Source: DUAL01 sp964452095 (GTDB lineage: Bacteria > Bacteroidota > Bacteroidia > Flavobacteriales > BACL11). Taken from it: 24,006 bases of DNA. Position numbers and translations under genes: made by a program. The DNA is taken from contig CAYVKX010000023.1 in assembly GCA_964452095.1 (NCBI GenBank), positions 1-24,006 of the forward strand, in the 5' to 3' direction. Positions 1-6,190 of the stretch are shown here, in pieces. The notes under the pieces were generated by a model, which was not told the DNA's origin, searched no databases, and worked only from the letters and a program-made list of their open reading frames with translations. How positions within the stretch are numbered: position 1 is the first letter of the stretch; each line of letters opens with the position of its first letter.

Positions 1-1
1 T

Positions 2-1576
2 GTTGATGCCTTTACTTTAGGAATTTCTTGGGAAGATCATCAGAATGAAATGGCTGAGCTTGAGAAAGTAACTAAGCAGGATATTATTGATTTTGCAAAT
101 GTTAAATATGCTGATAATTATGTAGTAGTTTATAAAAGAGCAGGTGAAGATAAATCAGTTATTAAAGTAACAAAGCCTGCAATTACTCCTGTAAGTGTTA
201 ATAGAGAAGATCAATCAGAGTTTTTAGTAAGTTTATTAGCTGAAGAAGCTAAAAATATTGAGCCTGTATTTTTGAACTTTGAAGAGGATATTCAAAAATC
301 AAATGTTGGAGATGTTGAGCTTATTTATAAAGAAAACACTGAGAACAAAAGATTTAAGCTGAACTATATTTTAGAGATGGGTAAAGACCATGATGTAAAA
401 CTAAAATTAGCAGTTGATTACTTAAAATACTTAGGGACTGATGCTATGTCACCTGCACAAAAAGAAGAAGAATTCTATAAGTTAGGTTGTGATTTATCTG
501 TAAACTGTGGTGCTGATAAAACTACTATAACATTAAGCGGATTAGCAGATAATTTTGATGAGTCAGTAGCTTTGTTTGAGCAAATTTTAGCTGGTGCTGT
601 TTCTGATGAAGATGCGCTTGTAAACTTAAAAATGCAAGTATTAAAAGGTAGAGCTGATGCTAAATTAAACAAACAAATTATCCTTTGGAGAGCAATGGGA
701 AGTTATGCTAAGTATGGTAATAACTCTTCTTTCAGAAATATCTTATCTGAAGATGATTTAAATAATGTTACTTCAACTGAATTAGTTGAATTGATTCATA
801 ATTTAACTTCTTACGAGCACAAAATACTGTATTACGGTCCAGAATCAATAAGTAAAGTTGCTTCTGATTTAGAGAAATTGCATTCAAATAAATCAGGGTT
901 AAAAACGATACCTGCTAAAAAGGAATTTATTGAACAGCCAATGGATAAACCAATGGTATTTGTTGTGGATTATGATATGAAACAAGCTGAGGTAATGATG
1001 CTTGCAAAAGGTGATAAATTAAATATGAATGAGTATCCTCAAATCAGATTTCATAATGAGTATTTTGGTGGAGGAATGAGCTCTATTGTATTCCAAGAAA
1101 TGAGAGAATCTAAAGCATTAGCTTATTCAGTTTACAGTACTTATACGATACCGAATGATAAAGATGATTCTCATTATTTAATGAGTTATATTGGCACACA
1201 ATCGGATAAATTAGGTGAGGCAATGGTTGGTATGACTGAACTTTTGGAAACTATGCCAGAAGCTGAAACAAATATGGCTAACGCAAAAGAGGCTATTGAG
1301 CAAAAAATTAGAACTGAAAGATTGACTAAATCTAAGGTGTTAAATGAGTATTTGAAGGCTGAGAAGATTGGTGTAAATCATGATATTAGAAAAGATATGT
1401 ATGATGCGCTTCCAACTTTTGACATGAATACTTTAAAAGATTTCCATAACTCCCATATTGCAGGAACTAATAGAGTGGTTATGGTTTTAGGATCTAAAGA
1501 AGATTTAGATTTAGAAGTATTAAAAGCATATGGTGAAATAGTTCACTTAACGTTAGAAGATGTATTTGGTTATTAA
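2..1576 (+). CDS. M16-family zinc metallopeptidase, C-terminal part (cut by left edge)
   Basis: The reading frame is open from base 2, so the gene starts upstream and only about 524 C-terminal residues are present. An internal ATG at 50 is not a convincing start. M16 (insulinase/pitrilysin) peptidases fold into repeated alpha/beta halves, and the zinc-binding HxxEH lies in the first repeat, which is outside this window. Visible here are a third-repeat-like segment (KRFKLNYILEMG, GLADNFDESVALFEQ) and the fourth repeat with FHNEYFGGGMSS, VFQEMRESKALAYSV and a Tyr-rich stretch, which is the usual glycine-rich R/Y region of the non-catalytic half. Flavobacterial members of about 950-1000 aa are usually exported to the periplasm, but the signal peptide cannot be seen. 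The icd gene follows after only 24 nt, so the two are probably co-transcribed. Family assignment is confident; the substrate is unknown. Confidence 0.88.
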   Translation, partial: VDAFTLGISWEDHQNEMAELEKVTKQDIIDFANVKYADNYVVVYKRAGEDKSVIKVTKPAITPVSVNREDQSEFLVSLLAEEAKNIEPVFLNFEEDIQKSNVGDVELIYKENTENKRFKLNYILEMGKDHDVKLKLAVDYLKYLGTDAMSPAQKEEEFYKLGCDLSVNCGADKTTITLSGLADNFDESVALFEQILAGAVSDEDALVNLKMQVLKGRADAKLNKQIILWRAMGSYAKYGNNSSFRNILSEDDLNNVTSTELVELIHNLTSYEHKILYYGPESISKVASDLEKLHSNKSGLKTIPAKKEFIEQPMDKPMVFVVDYDMKQAEVMMLAKGDKLNMNEYPQIRFHNEYFGGGMSSIVFQEMRESKALAYSVYSTYTIPNDKDDSHYLMSYIGTQSDKLGEAMVGMTELLETMPEAETNMANAKEAIEQKIRTERLTKSKVLNEYLKAEKIGVNHDIRKDMYDALPTFDMNTLKDFHNSHIAGTNRVVMVLGSKEDLDLEVLKAYGEIVHLTLEDVFGY

Positions 1577-1600
1577 AAAAGACAGAAAAGAGATAAAAAG

Positions 1601-3829
1601 ATGAGTGATACAAAATCAAAAATAATTTATACAAAAACGGATGAGGCACCAATGTTGGCTACTCATTCTTTATTGCCAATTGTAAATGCTTTTACTGCAA
1701 AAGCTGGTGTTGAGGTTGAAACTAAAGATATCTCGCTTGCAGCTAGAGTGCTTGCTTTATTTCCTGAGTTATTGGAAGAGGGTCAAAGAGTAAATGATGC
1801 TCTTGCTGAATTGGGTGAGTTAGTAAAAAAGCCTGAAGCAAATATTATTAAATTACCAAACATCTCGGCTTCTGTACCGCAATTAGTTGCTGTAATTGAG
1901 GAGTTACAGTCCAAAGGATTTGCTATTCCTTCTTATCCAGACGCTCCTAAAACGGATGAAGAAAAAGAAGTACAAGCAAAGTATAATAAAGCGAAAGGTT
2001 CAGCTGTAAATCCTGTTTTAAGAGAAGGTAACTCGGATAGGAGAGCACCAAAAGCAGTTAAGAATTATGCTAAAATTAATCCACATTCAATGGGGAAATG
2101 GAGTAAAGACTCTAAAACTCATGTTGCAACTATGGAAAGTGGTGATTTCTTTCATAATGAAAAATCAGTTTGTGTAAATAATGCAACTGATGTGAAGATT
2201 GAATTGCATACTACTGATGGGAATATTAATGTGTTAAAAACAAAAACTTCTTTATTGGATAATGAAATTATTGATGCTTCAGTAATGAGTAAAAAAGCAT
2301 TATTATCCTTTTTGCAAAAGGAAATGAAAGATGCAAAAGAAAGTGGAATTTTACTTTCCTTGCATATGAAGGCTACAATGATGAAGGTTTCTGACCCTAT
2401 TATTTTCGGCCATGCAGTAAATGTTTATTTTGCTGATTTAATTGAAAAGCATAAAACTACTTTTACTGAAATTGGAGTTGATTTTAGAAATGGTTTTGGT
2501 GACTTGATGGATAAATTACAAAATCTATCAGCTGATAAAAAATCAGAAATTGAAGCCGATATAAATGCTGCATATGAAAATAATGCAAATTTAGCAATGG
2601 TTGATTCTGATAAAGGAATTACAAACCTTCATGTTCCTTCAGATGTAATTATTGATGCTTCTATGCCGGCTATGATTCGTACTTCAGGTCAGATGTGGAA
2701 TAGAGACAATCAAACAGAAGATACAAAAGCAATAATTCCTGATAGTTCGTACGCATCTATTTATAGTGCAACTATTGATTTCTGTAGAGAAAATGGAGCA
2801 TTTGATCCCACAACTATGGGTACTGTTCCTAATGTTGGGTTGATGGCTCAAAAAGCGGAGGAATATGGTTCTCATGATAAAACTTTTGAGATTAAGTCTG
2901 CAGGTATTGTAAAGGTTACTGATTCAGAAGGTAATGTTTTGATGGAGCATGATGTGGAGGAAGGAGATATCTGGAGAATGTGCCAAACTAAAGATGAACC
3001 AATTAAGGATTGGGTAAAATTGGCTGTGAATAGAGCGACTGCAACTTCTTGGCCAACTATTTTTTGGTTAGATGAAAATAGAGCTCATGATGCTGAAATT
3101 ATTAAGAAAGTTAATACTTATTTGAAAGACCATAATAATGCTGGTTTGGATATTCAGATTTTAGCTCCTTATGATGCTTGTCAGTTTACTTTGAAAAGAG
3201 TGAAGAATGGAGAAAATACAATCTCGGTATCGGGTAATGTTTTAAGAGATTACTTAACTGATTTATTTCCTATTTTAGAGCTGGGTACATCTGCAAAAAT
3301 GCTTTCTATTGTTCCGTTAATGAATGGTGGTGGTTTATTTGAGACGGGTGCTGGAGGTTCTGCTCCTAAGCATGTGCAACAATTTACTAAGGAAGGGCAT
3401 TTAAGATGGGATTCTCTTGGAGAATTTATGGCAATAGTGGTTTCGTTAGAGCATTTAGCAGAATTAAATAACAACCCAAAAGCTAAAATATTGGCGGACA
3501 CTTTAGATGTGGCAATTGAAAATTTATTGACTAACGGAAAATCTCCTAAGCGTAAAGTAGGACAGTTGGACAATAGAGGTTCTCACTTTTATTTGGCTAT
3601 GTATTGGGCTAAGGAATTGGTAAATCAGACTAATGATGCTGAACTTAAAGCTGCATTTGCAAGTATTGCTGCTGATTTAAAAAATAATGAGGAAATTATT
3701 GTTGAGGAGTTAAACAACTCTCAAGGAAAGGAGGAAGATGTAAAAGGATATTATTTCCCAGATGAAGAAACTACTTTTGCAGCTATGAGACCAAGTACTA
3801 CCTTAAATACTATTGTAGATAATATATAA
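1601..3829 (+). CDS. icd: isocitrate dehydrogenase, NADP-dependent, monomeric type
   Basis: The product (742 aa) converts isocitrate and NADP+ to 2-oxoglutarate, CO2 and NADPH in the cytoplasmic TCA cycle. Its length matches the monomeric IDH-II class (about 740 aa), not the 400-aa dimeric class. Family blocks are visible throughout: the N-terminal TDEAPMLATHSLLPI, the NSDRRAPKAVKNYAK block near residue 145, SLHMKATMMKVSDPIIFGH near residue 250, TSWPTIFWLDENRAHDAEI near residue 485, and the glycine-rich GGGLFETGAGGSAPKHVQQ near residue 580. The ATG at 1601 gives the expected N-terminus; upstream there is only an A-rich 24-nt gap after the peptidase gene, with no TAnnTTTG box, so it is probably transcribed with that gene. 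A strong terminator follows at 3857. No odd features. Confidence 0.97.
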   Translation: MSDTKSKIIYTKTDEAPMLATHSLLPIVNAFTAKAGVEVETKDISLAARVLALFPELLEEGQRVNDALAELGELVKKPEANIIKLPNISASVPQLVAVIEELQSKGFAIPSYPDAPKTDEEKEVQAKYNKAKGSAVNPVLREGNSDRRAPKAVKNYAKINPHSMGKWSKDSKTHVATMESGDFFHNEKSVCVNNATDVKIELHTTDGNINVLKTKTSLLDNEIIDASVMSKKALLSFLQKEMKDAKESGILLSLHMKATMMKVSDPIIFGHAVNVYFADLIEKHKTTFTEIGVDFRNGFGDLMDKLQNLSADKKSEIEADINAAYENNANLAMVDSDKGITNLHVPSDVIIDASMPAMIRTSGQMWNRDNQTEDTKAIIPDSSYASIYSATIDFCRENGAFDPTTMGTVPNVGLMAQKAEEYGSHDKTFEIKSAGIVKVTDSEGNVLMEHDVEEGDIWRMCQTKDEPIKDWVKLAVNRATATSWPTIFWLDENRAHDAEIIKKVNTYLKDHNNAGLDIQILAPYDACQFTLKRVKNGENTISVSGNVLRDYLTDLFPILELGTSAKMLSIVPLMNGGGLFETGAGGSAPKHVQQFTKEGHLRWDSLGEFMAIVVSLEHLAELNNNPKAKILADTLDVAIENLLTNGKSPKRKVGQLDNRGSHFYLAMYWAKELVNQTNDAELKAAFASIAADLKNNEEIIVEELNNSQGKEEDVKGYYFPDEETTFAAMRPSTTLNTIVDNI

Positions 3830-3856
3830 TAGTTGTTAGTTTTTAGTTGTTAGATA

Positions 3857-3889
3857 AAAAGCCGAGCATTTGCTCGGCTTTTCTTTTTT
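3857..3889 (+). terminator. rho-independent terminator after icd
   Basis: The sequence shows a perfect 12-bp inverted repeat, AAAAGCCGAGCA / TGCTCGGCTTTT, with a TT spacer (3857-3882), followed by a T-rich tail (CTTTTTT). The A/T flanks make it usable from either side. It ends the peptidase-icd unit. The same stem recurs at 4441 and 17344. Confidence 0.93.
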
Positions 3890-3940
3890 AATATGTAATA
3901 CTGAGCAAGGCAAATGTATCTACAGCTCACTTGGATTTGT

Positions 3941-3969
3941 AGATTTTTCGACTAACGCTCAAAATGACA
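3941..3969. repeat. possible REP-like intergenic element
   Basis: The stretch AGATTTTTCGACT...GCTCAAAATGACA resembles an intergenic repeat that I recall from many Bacteroidota genomes, whose usual form on the other strand begins TGTCATTT(C/T)GAGCG and runs into (A)GTCGA(G/A)AAATCT. It has a GAGCG/CGACT-like core with partial dyad symmetry. Only one copy is present here, so repeat status rests on recollection and not on this window. Confidence 0.4.
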
Positions 3970-3979
3970 AGTTTTTTTA

Positions 3980-3987
3980 TATATTTG
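3980..3987 (+). promoter_or_regulatory. putative promoter -7 box of the PH-domain gene
   Basis: TATATTTG matches the Bacteroidota -7 consensus TAnnTTTG. It lies about 60 nt before the ATG at 4047. No clear TTG -33 element is seen at the usual spacing. It suggests that the PH-domain locus has its own transcription start after the icd terminator. Confidence 0.5.
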
Positions 3988-4046
3988 CTACTGTAAAAAT
4001 GGGGAGGCCGAAAACCAAATAGAGTAGGTAATTAAAATTTAAATAG

Positions 4047-4112
4047 ATGAGTTATATAAATAAGACATTGGTAGATAATGAAAAAGTAGTTTCACTTTTT
4101 TCGATACAATAA
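4047..4112 (+). pseudogene. N-terminal piece of the PH-domain gene, out of frame with the rest
   Basis: ATG at 4047 opens a 21-codon frame (MSYINKTLVDNEKVV followed by SLFSIQ and a stop at 4110). The first 15 residues look like the conserved start of bacterial PH-domain (YdbS/YdbT-like) membrane proteins, which typically reads 'L..NE.VVY..K.HW'. The rest of the protein is in another frame starting near 4090. Removing one base in the GTTTC/poly-T stretch near 4090-4100 would join the pieces as EKVVHFFRYNKFFFIMPVL. Even joined, the segment between EKVV and the hydrophobic helix looks shorter than usual. It could be a true frameshift plus small deletion, or a sequencing error. Confidence 0.55.
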
Positions 4113-4125
4113 GTTTTTCTTTATT

Positions 4126-4419
4126 ATGCCTGTATTGATGTCACTGTTCGCTATTGGAATTCCATGGTTGTTGAAATTAGTTTTTACAGAGTATGGATTG
4201 ACAAATAATAGAATTATCACTAAGACGGGTATAATTAGTAGGTCAACTGAAGAGATGAAATTAAGTAAGGTTGAAACTGTTGAGATTAAACAAGGTGTGT
4301 TAGGACGTATCTTGGGTTATGGTGATGTTGTGATTTCTGGGACTGGTTCTAGTAGTGTTGTTATTAGTGGTGTGTCAAATCCAATTGAAGTAAAAAAGAA
4401 AATAGATAGTCAGTTTTAA
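4126..4419 (+). CDS. PH domain-containing membrane protein (YdbS/YdbT-like bPH2), probably N-terminally truncated
   Basis: A 97-residue frame carries a hydrophobic segment (PVLMSLFAIGIPWLLKLVF) followed by a bacterial PH-like (bPH_2) domain with family hallmarks: YGLTNNRIITKTGIISRSTEEM, LSKVETVEIKQGVLGRILGYGDVVISGTG and a terminal SNPIEVKKKI. Such proteins are small inner-membrane proteins of poorly defined function. The usual N-terminus, with its NE.VVY...HW motif and first membrane segment, is missing from this frame but is partly visible out of frame at 4047-4112, so the gene is likely a frameshifted pseudogene; alternatively the ATG at 4126 yields a short protein. A terminator follows 21 nt after the stop. 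The promoter candidate at 3980 lies upstream of the broken start. Confidence 0.7.
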   Translation: MPVLMSLFAIGIPWLLKLVFTEYGLTNNRIITKTGIISRSTEEMKLSKVETVEIKQGVLGRILGYGDVVISGTGSSSVVISGVSNPIEVKKKIDSQF

Positions 4420-4440
4420 TAATGGTGATTTTGTAGCTTT

Positions 4441-4470
4441 AAAAGCCGAGCAATGCTCGGCTTTTCTTTT
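4441..4470 (+). terminator. rho-independent terminator after the PH-domain gene
   Basis: The inverted repeat AAAAGCCGAGCA / TGCTCGGCTTTT (4441-4465) has a single A between the arms, so in practice the hairpin has a 3-nt loop, and it is followed by CTTTTTCT. It is the same stem as at 3857 and 17344 with a different spacer. Confidence 0.9.
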
Positions 4471-4702
4471 TCTAAAGTTTTATAGTTTTAATTAGAAGTA
4501 ACCGACCTCTTACTAAAAGTTTCCTGCTTATTTCAAAAAGTTTTTCACCTTGTTTAAAAACTTAGGCGTTCCCAATTAAAAGTTTGTTGCTCAGTATTAG
4601 TAGTTTGTTTGTGTGGTTTCTGTGTTTGGTGGTATGTTACAGAGGTTTTGCAATCAACTTTGTGTGTAATGTACTTAGGTTTGTAATAAAGGTGGTGAGC
4701 TT
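4466..4702. other. non-coding stretch with no recognised gene
   Basis: No open frame of useful size and no recognisable protein remnant was found on either strand. From about 4581 to 4697 the plus strand is rich in T and G. Bases 4587-4599 are the exact reverse complement of 3896-3908 (TAATACTGAGCAA). Confidence 0.5.
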
Positions 4703-4855
4703 TTAGTCTTTAAAGAACTCCTCCTTAAAATTGATGAGGTACAACTTTTTACTTGCTCTAGTCATTGCTGTGTACATCCATCTGAGGTAAGATTTATCTA
4801 GCATATCTTCAGTAAAATAACCCAAATCAACAAATACATTTTCCCATTGTCCTCC
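4703..4855 (-). pseudogene. C-terminal remnant of a RecD/UvrD-type DNA helicase
   Basis: On the minus strand, 50 codons from 4855 down to a TAA at 4703-4705 read GGQWENVFVDLGYF ... SYLRWMYTAMTRASKKLYLI and end in KEEFFKD. This is the conserved end of superfamily-1 RecD-like/UvrD_C_2 helicases: the GGQW block follows the motif-V HK.QG region, and YTAMTRA is motif VI with its Arg finger. Upstream of GGQW the frame continues only as SCGNRG, where family members have a CHK(A/S)QG-type motif, and then runs into a palindrome at 4863. No Walker A part exists anywhere in the window. I read it as the surviving tail of a deleted helicase gene. Confidence 0.8.
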
Positions 4856-4862
4856 CCTGTTC

Positions 4863-4883
4863 CCGCACGATTGTATCGTGTGG
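4863..4883. repeat. 9-bp palindrome (REP-like hairpin) at the break point of the helicase remnant
   Basis: CCGCACGAT / TGT / ATCGTGTGG forms a 9-bp hairpin with one G-T wobble and a 3-nt loop. It is GC-rich against an AT-rich background and lies 7 bases beyond the last recognisable helicase codon. I recall similar CACGATTG...CGTG palindromes as interspersed repeats in Bacteroidota, but only one copy is in this window. Confidence 0.5.
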
Positions 4884-4904
4884 CTGTTTTAAAAAGTAGC
4901 CTGT

Positions 4905-4926
4905 GGTACTTACAAGATAAGCTACC
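4905..4926. repeat. second small palindrome in the scar region
   Basis: GGTACTTA / CAAGA / TAAGCTACC can pair over 8 bp with one bulged C. It follows the 4863 hairpin closely, with a GGCT/AGCC pairing between them (4882-4885 with 4898-4901). No poly-T tail follows, so it is not a typical terminator. Confidence 0.4.
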
Positions 4927-4958
4927 AAAGTAGTTTCTAGATAATTGTATAAGAAACC

Positions 4959-4966
4959 TATCTTTG
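4959..4966 (+). promoter_or_regulatory. -7 box in front of the mmcQ start copy
   Basis: TATCTTTG fits TAnnTTTG and ends 4 nt before the ATG at 4971. The intact mmcQ gene has an equivalent box 5 nt before its ATG, which shows that the copy included the promoter region or arose from a paralogue with the same layout. Confidence 0.55.
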
Positions 4967-4970
4967 CAAT

Positions 4971-5030
4971 ATGGATTTAGACCATTTCAGAGAATATTGC
5001 CTTTCACTTAAAGGAGCAACTGAGGAATAA
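4971..5030 (+). pseudogene. truncated copy of the mmcQ/yjbR gene start
   Basis: Twenty codons (19 residues plus TAA), MDLDHFREYCLSLKGATEE, match the first 19 residues of the intact gene at 5846 (MTLDHFREYCLSLKGTTED) at 16 positions. Thirty-five consecutive bases are identical (4980-5014 and 5855-5889). The reading frame stops at 5028-5030, after which similarity ends. It is therefore a partial duplicate or relic of a paralogue, and the 19-aa product is unlikely to be functional. Confidence 0.8.
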
Positions 5031-5066
5031 GACTAGCCCTTAAAGGGTTTAAGTTTAAATTAATTT

Positions 5067-5720
5067 TTATTTGTTAATAATTATACAATTCTTAATTTTC
5101 TGTTTACACGCTTCTTTAAGTTGAGTTACAAAATTTCTATACTCTCTATTGTTAATAGTATTTAATATTTCTAAACTTTTCTCATACTCCTCTTGGTATC
5201 TATAAAGTTCTGCAAGAAAAAGAATTTTAGAGCTTTTACTTTTACCAACTACTTCTTTACTTTCTAAAATCTCAATAGTTCTATCAATAGAATTATAATA
5301 AATCTCTTTCTGGTAGTTATATAGTTTGCCATTACTCAAAAATACTTGATTTAAGCATTGAATAATATATTTATACAAATTAAAAGCATCTTTAATAAAT
5401 TTTGAATTTTTGCTCTCTAGCAACTCATAAATATCTGTAACACTTGCAGCATACATAGAGCCTACTTCAGACTCATTTATTTCTTCATCTGATTCATCAA
5501 CAGAATCAAACCATACAGAAAATATATCTCCTGCAAAAAAATACTCTTTACAATTGAAACAACTAACTATGGGTGATGCAAAATCTAAATCATCTCCTCC
5601 CATCCTATTTCCATCAGAATATAAGTTCGTATTTGAATAGTTAAAACTCATAAAACCTGATTCTTCTACAACTTTACCACAACTTGGACAGTTGCTTCTC
5701 ATTTCCGTGATTATCGTCAT
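5067..5720 (-). CDS. uncharacterised zinc-ribbon plus helical protein
   Basis: I do not recognise a named family. The 217-aa product begins with two CxxC pairs (C11/C14 and C54/C57), as expected for a zinc-ribbon fold, with a SYSDG-like turn between them (NLYSDGNRM). An acidic stretch follows (about residues 71-86, DSVDESDEEINESE), then a helical C-terminal two-thirds in which LFLAELYRYQEEYEKSLEILNTI resembles a TPR helix pair. I recall Bacteroidota proteins of unknown function with the same CxxC...YWSDG...CxxC start. There is no signal peptide or membrane segment, so it is probably cytoplasmic. Start may be the ATG at 5720 or the one at 5702. It sits between the partial and the intact mmcQ copies and has no operon partner, which suggests insertion. 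Confidence 0.8.
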   Translation of the reverse strand: MTIITEMRSNCPSCGKVVEESGFMSFNYSNTNLYSDGNRMGGDDLDFASPIVSCFNCKEYFFAGDIFSVWFDSVDESDEEINESEVGSMYAASVTDIYELLESKNSKFIKDAFNLYKYIIQCLNQVFLSNGKLYNYQKEIYYNSIDRTIEILESKEVVGKSKSSKILFLAELYRYQEEYEKSLEILNTINNREYRNFVTQLKEACKQKIKNCIIINK

Positions 5721-5832
5721 AAACTCATTATTATTTAAAATTTTTACCCTGTTTGCTTGGTTAAGATGTTAAAATTTTGCTTTTCAAAGTACAAAGAATA
5801 TTTTAAATAACCTTACAAAAAATTGATTTACT

Positions 5833-5840
5833 TACTTTTG
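5833..5840 (+). promoter_or_regulatory. -7 box of the mmcQ operon
   Basis: TACTTTTG fits TAnnTTTG and ends 5 nt before the ATG at 5846, implying a leaderless or nearly leaderless transcript for the four-gene operon. No TTG is seen at the ideal -33 spacing. Confidence 0.65.
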
Positions 5841-5845
5841 CAAAC

Positions 5846-6190
5846 ATGACCCTTGACCATTTCAGAGAATATTGCCTTTCACTTAAAGGGACAACAGAAG
5901 ATTTACCATTTGATGAAAACACTTTAGTTTTTAAAGTGCTCGGAAAAATGTTTGCTCTTACAAATATTGAGGATTTTGAGTTTGTAAATTTGAAATGCAA
6001 CCCAGAAAAAGCACTTGAGCTGAGAGAAGAATTTATGGAAGTAAGCCCTGCTTATCATATGAGTAAAAAACATTGGAACTCTGTAAGAGTAGATAGTGAT
6101 ATTCCTGACAAGCTATTAAAACAATGGATTACTGACTCCTACAATTTGGTAGTAGCCAAAATTCCTAAGAAGTTAAAAGAACAATTATGA
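5846..6190 (+). CDS. MmcQ/YjbR family protein
   Basis: The 114-aa product has the layout of the MmcQ/YjbR (CyaY-like fold) family: an N-terminal LDHFREYCLSLKG, a TTEDLPF(D)ENTLVFKVLGKMFAL block, NLKCNPEKALELRE, and the C-terminal SKKHWNSVRVD...LLKQWITDSYNLVV. Members are often annotated as DNA-binding on the basis of a double-wing fold, but a cellular role is not established. It is cytoplasmic and of full length for the family. Its last bases overlap the next start (ATGA, 6187-6190), so it is translationally coupled to the methyltransferase. A truncated copy of its 5' end lies 875 bp upstream. Confidence 0.92.
   Translation: MTLDHFREYCLSLKGTTEDLPFDENTLVFKVLGKMFALTNIEDFEFVNLKCNPEKALELREEFMEVSPAYHMSKKHWNSVRVDSDIPDKLLKQWITDSYNLVVAKIPKKLKEQL

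Noticed and set aside
3250..3573. 107-codon minus-strand frame inside icd
   Set aside because: It is the antisense shadow of a highly conserved coding region and has no protein-like features.
3999..4022. Seven-codon mini-frame (MGRPKTK) before the PH-domain gene
   Set aside because: It is too short to support as a gene; no attenuator-like structure or codon pattern was seen around it.
4863..4926. CRISPR array or attC site in the palindrome cluster
   Set aside because: The palindromes differ from each other, there is no repeat-spacer periodicity, and no integrase or cas gene is in the window.
5037..5047. CCCTTAAAGGG as terminator of the 217-aa gene
   Set aside because: The stem is only five bases with a one-base centre and there is no T run in the right place, so it is too weak to call.
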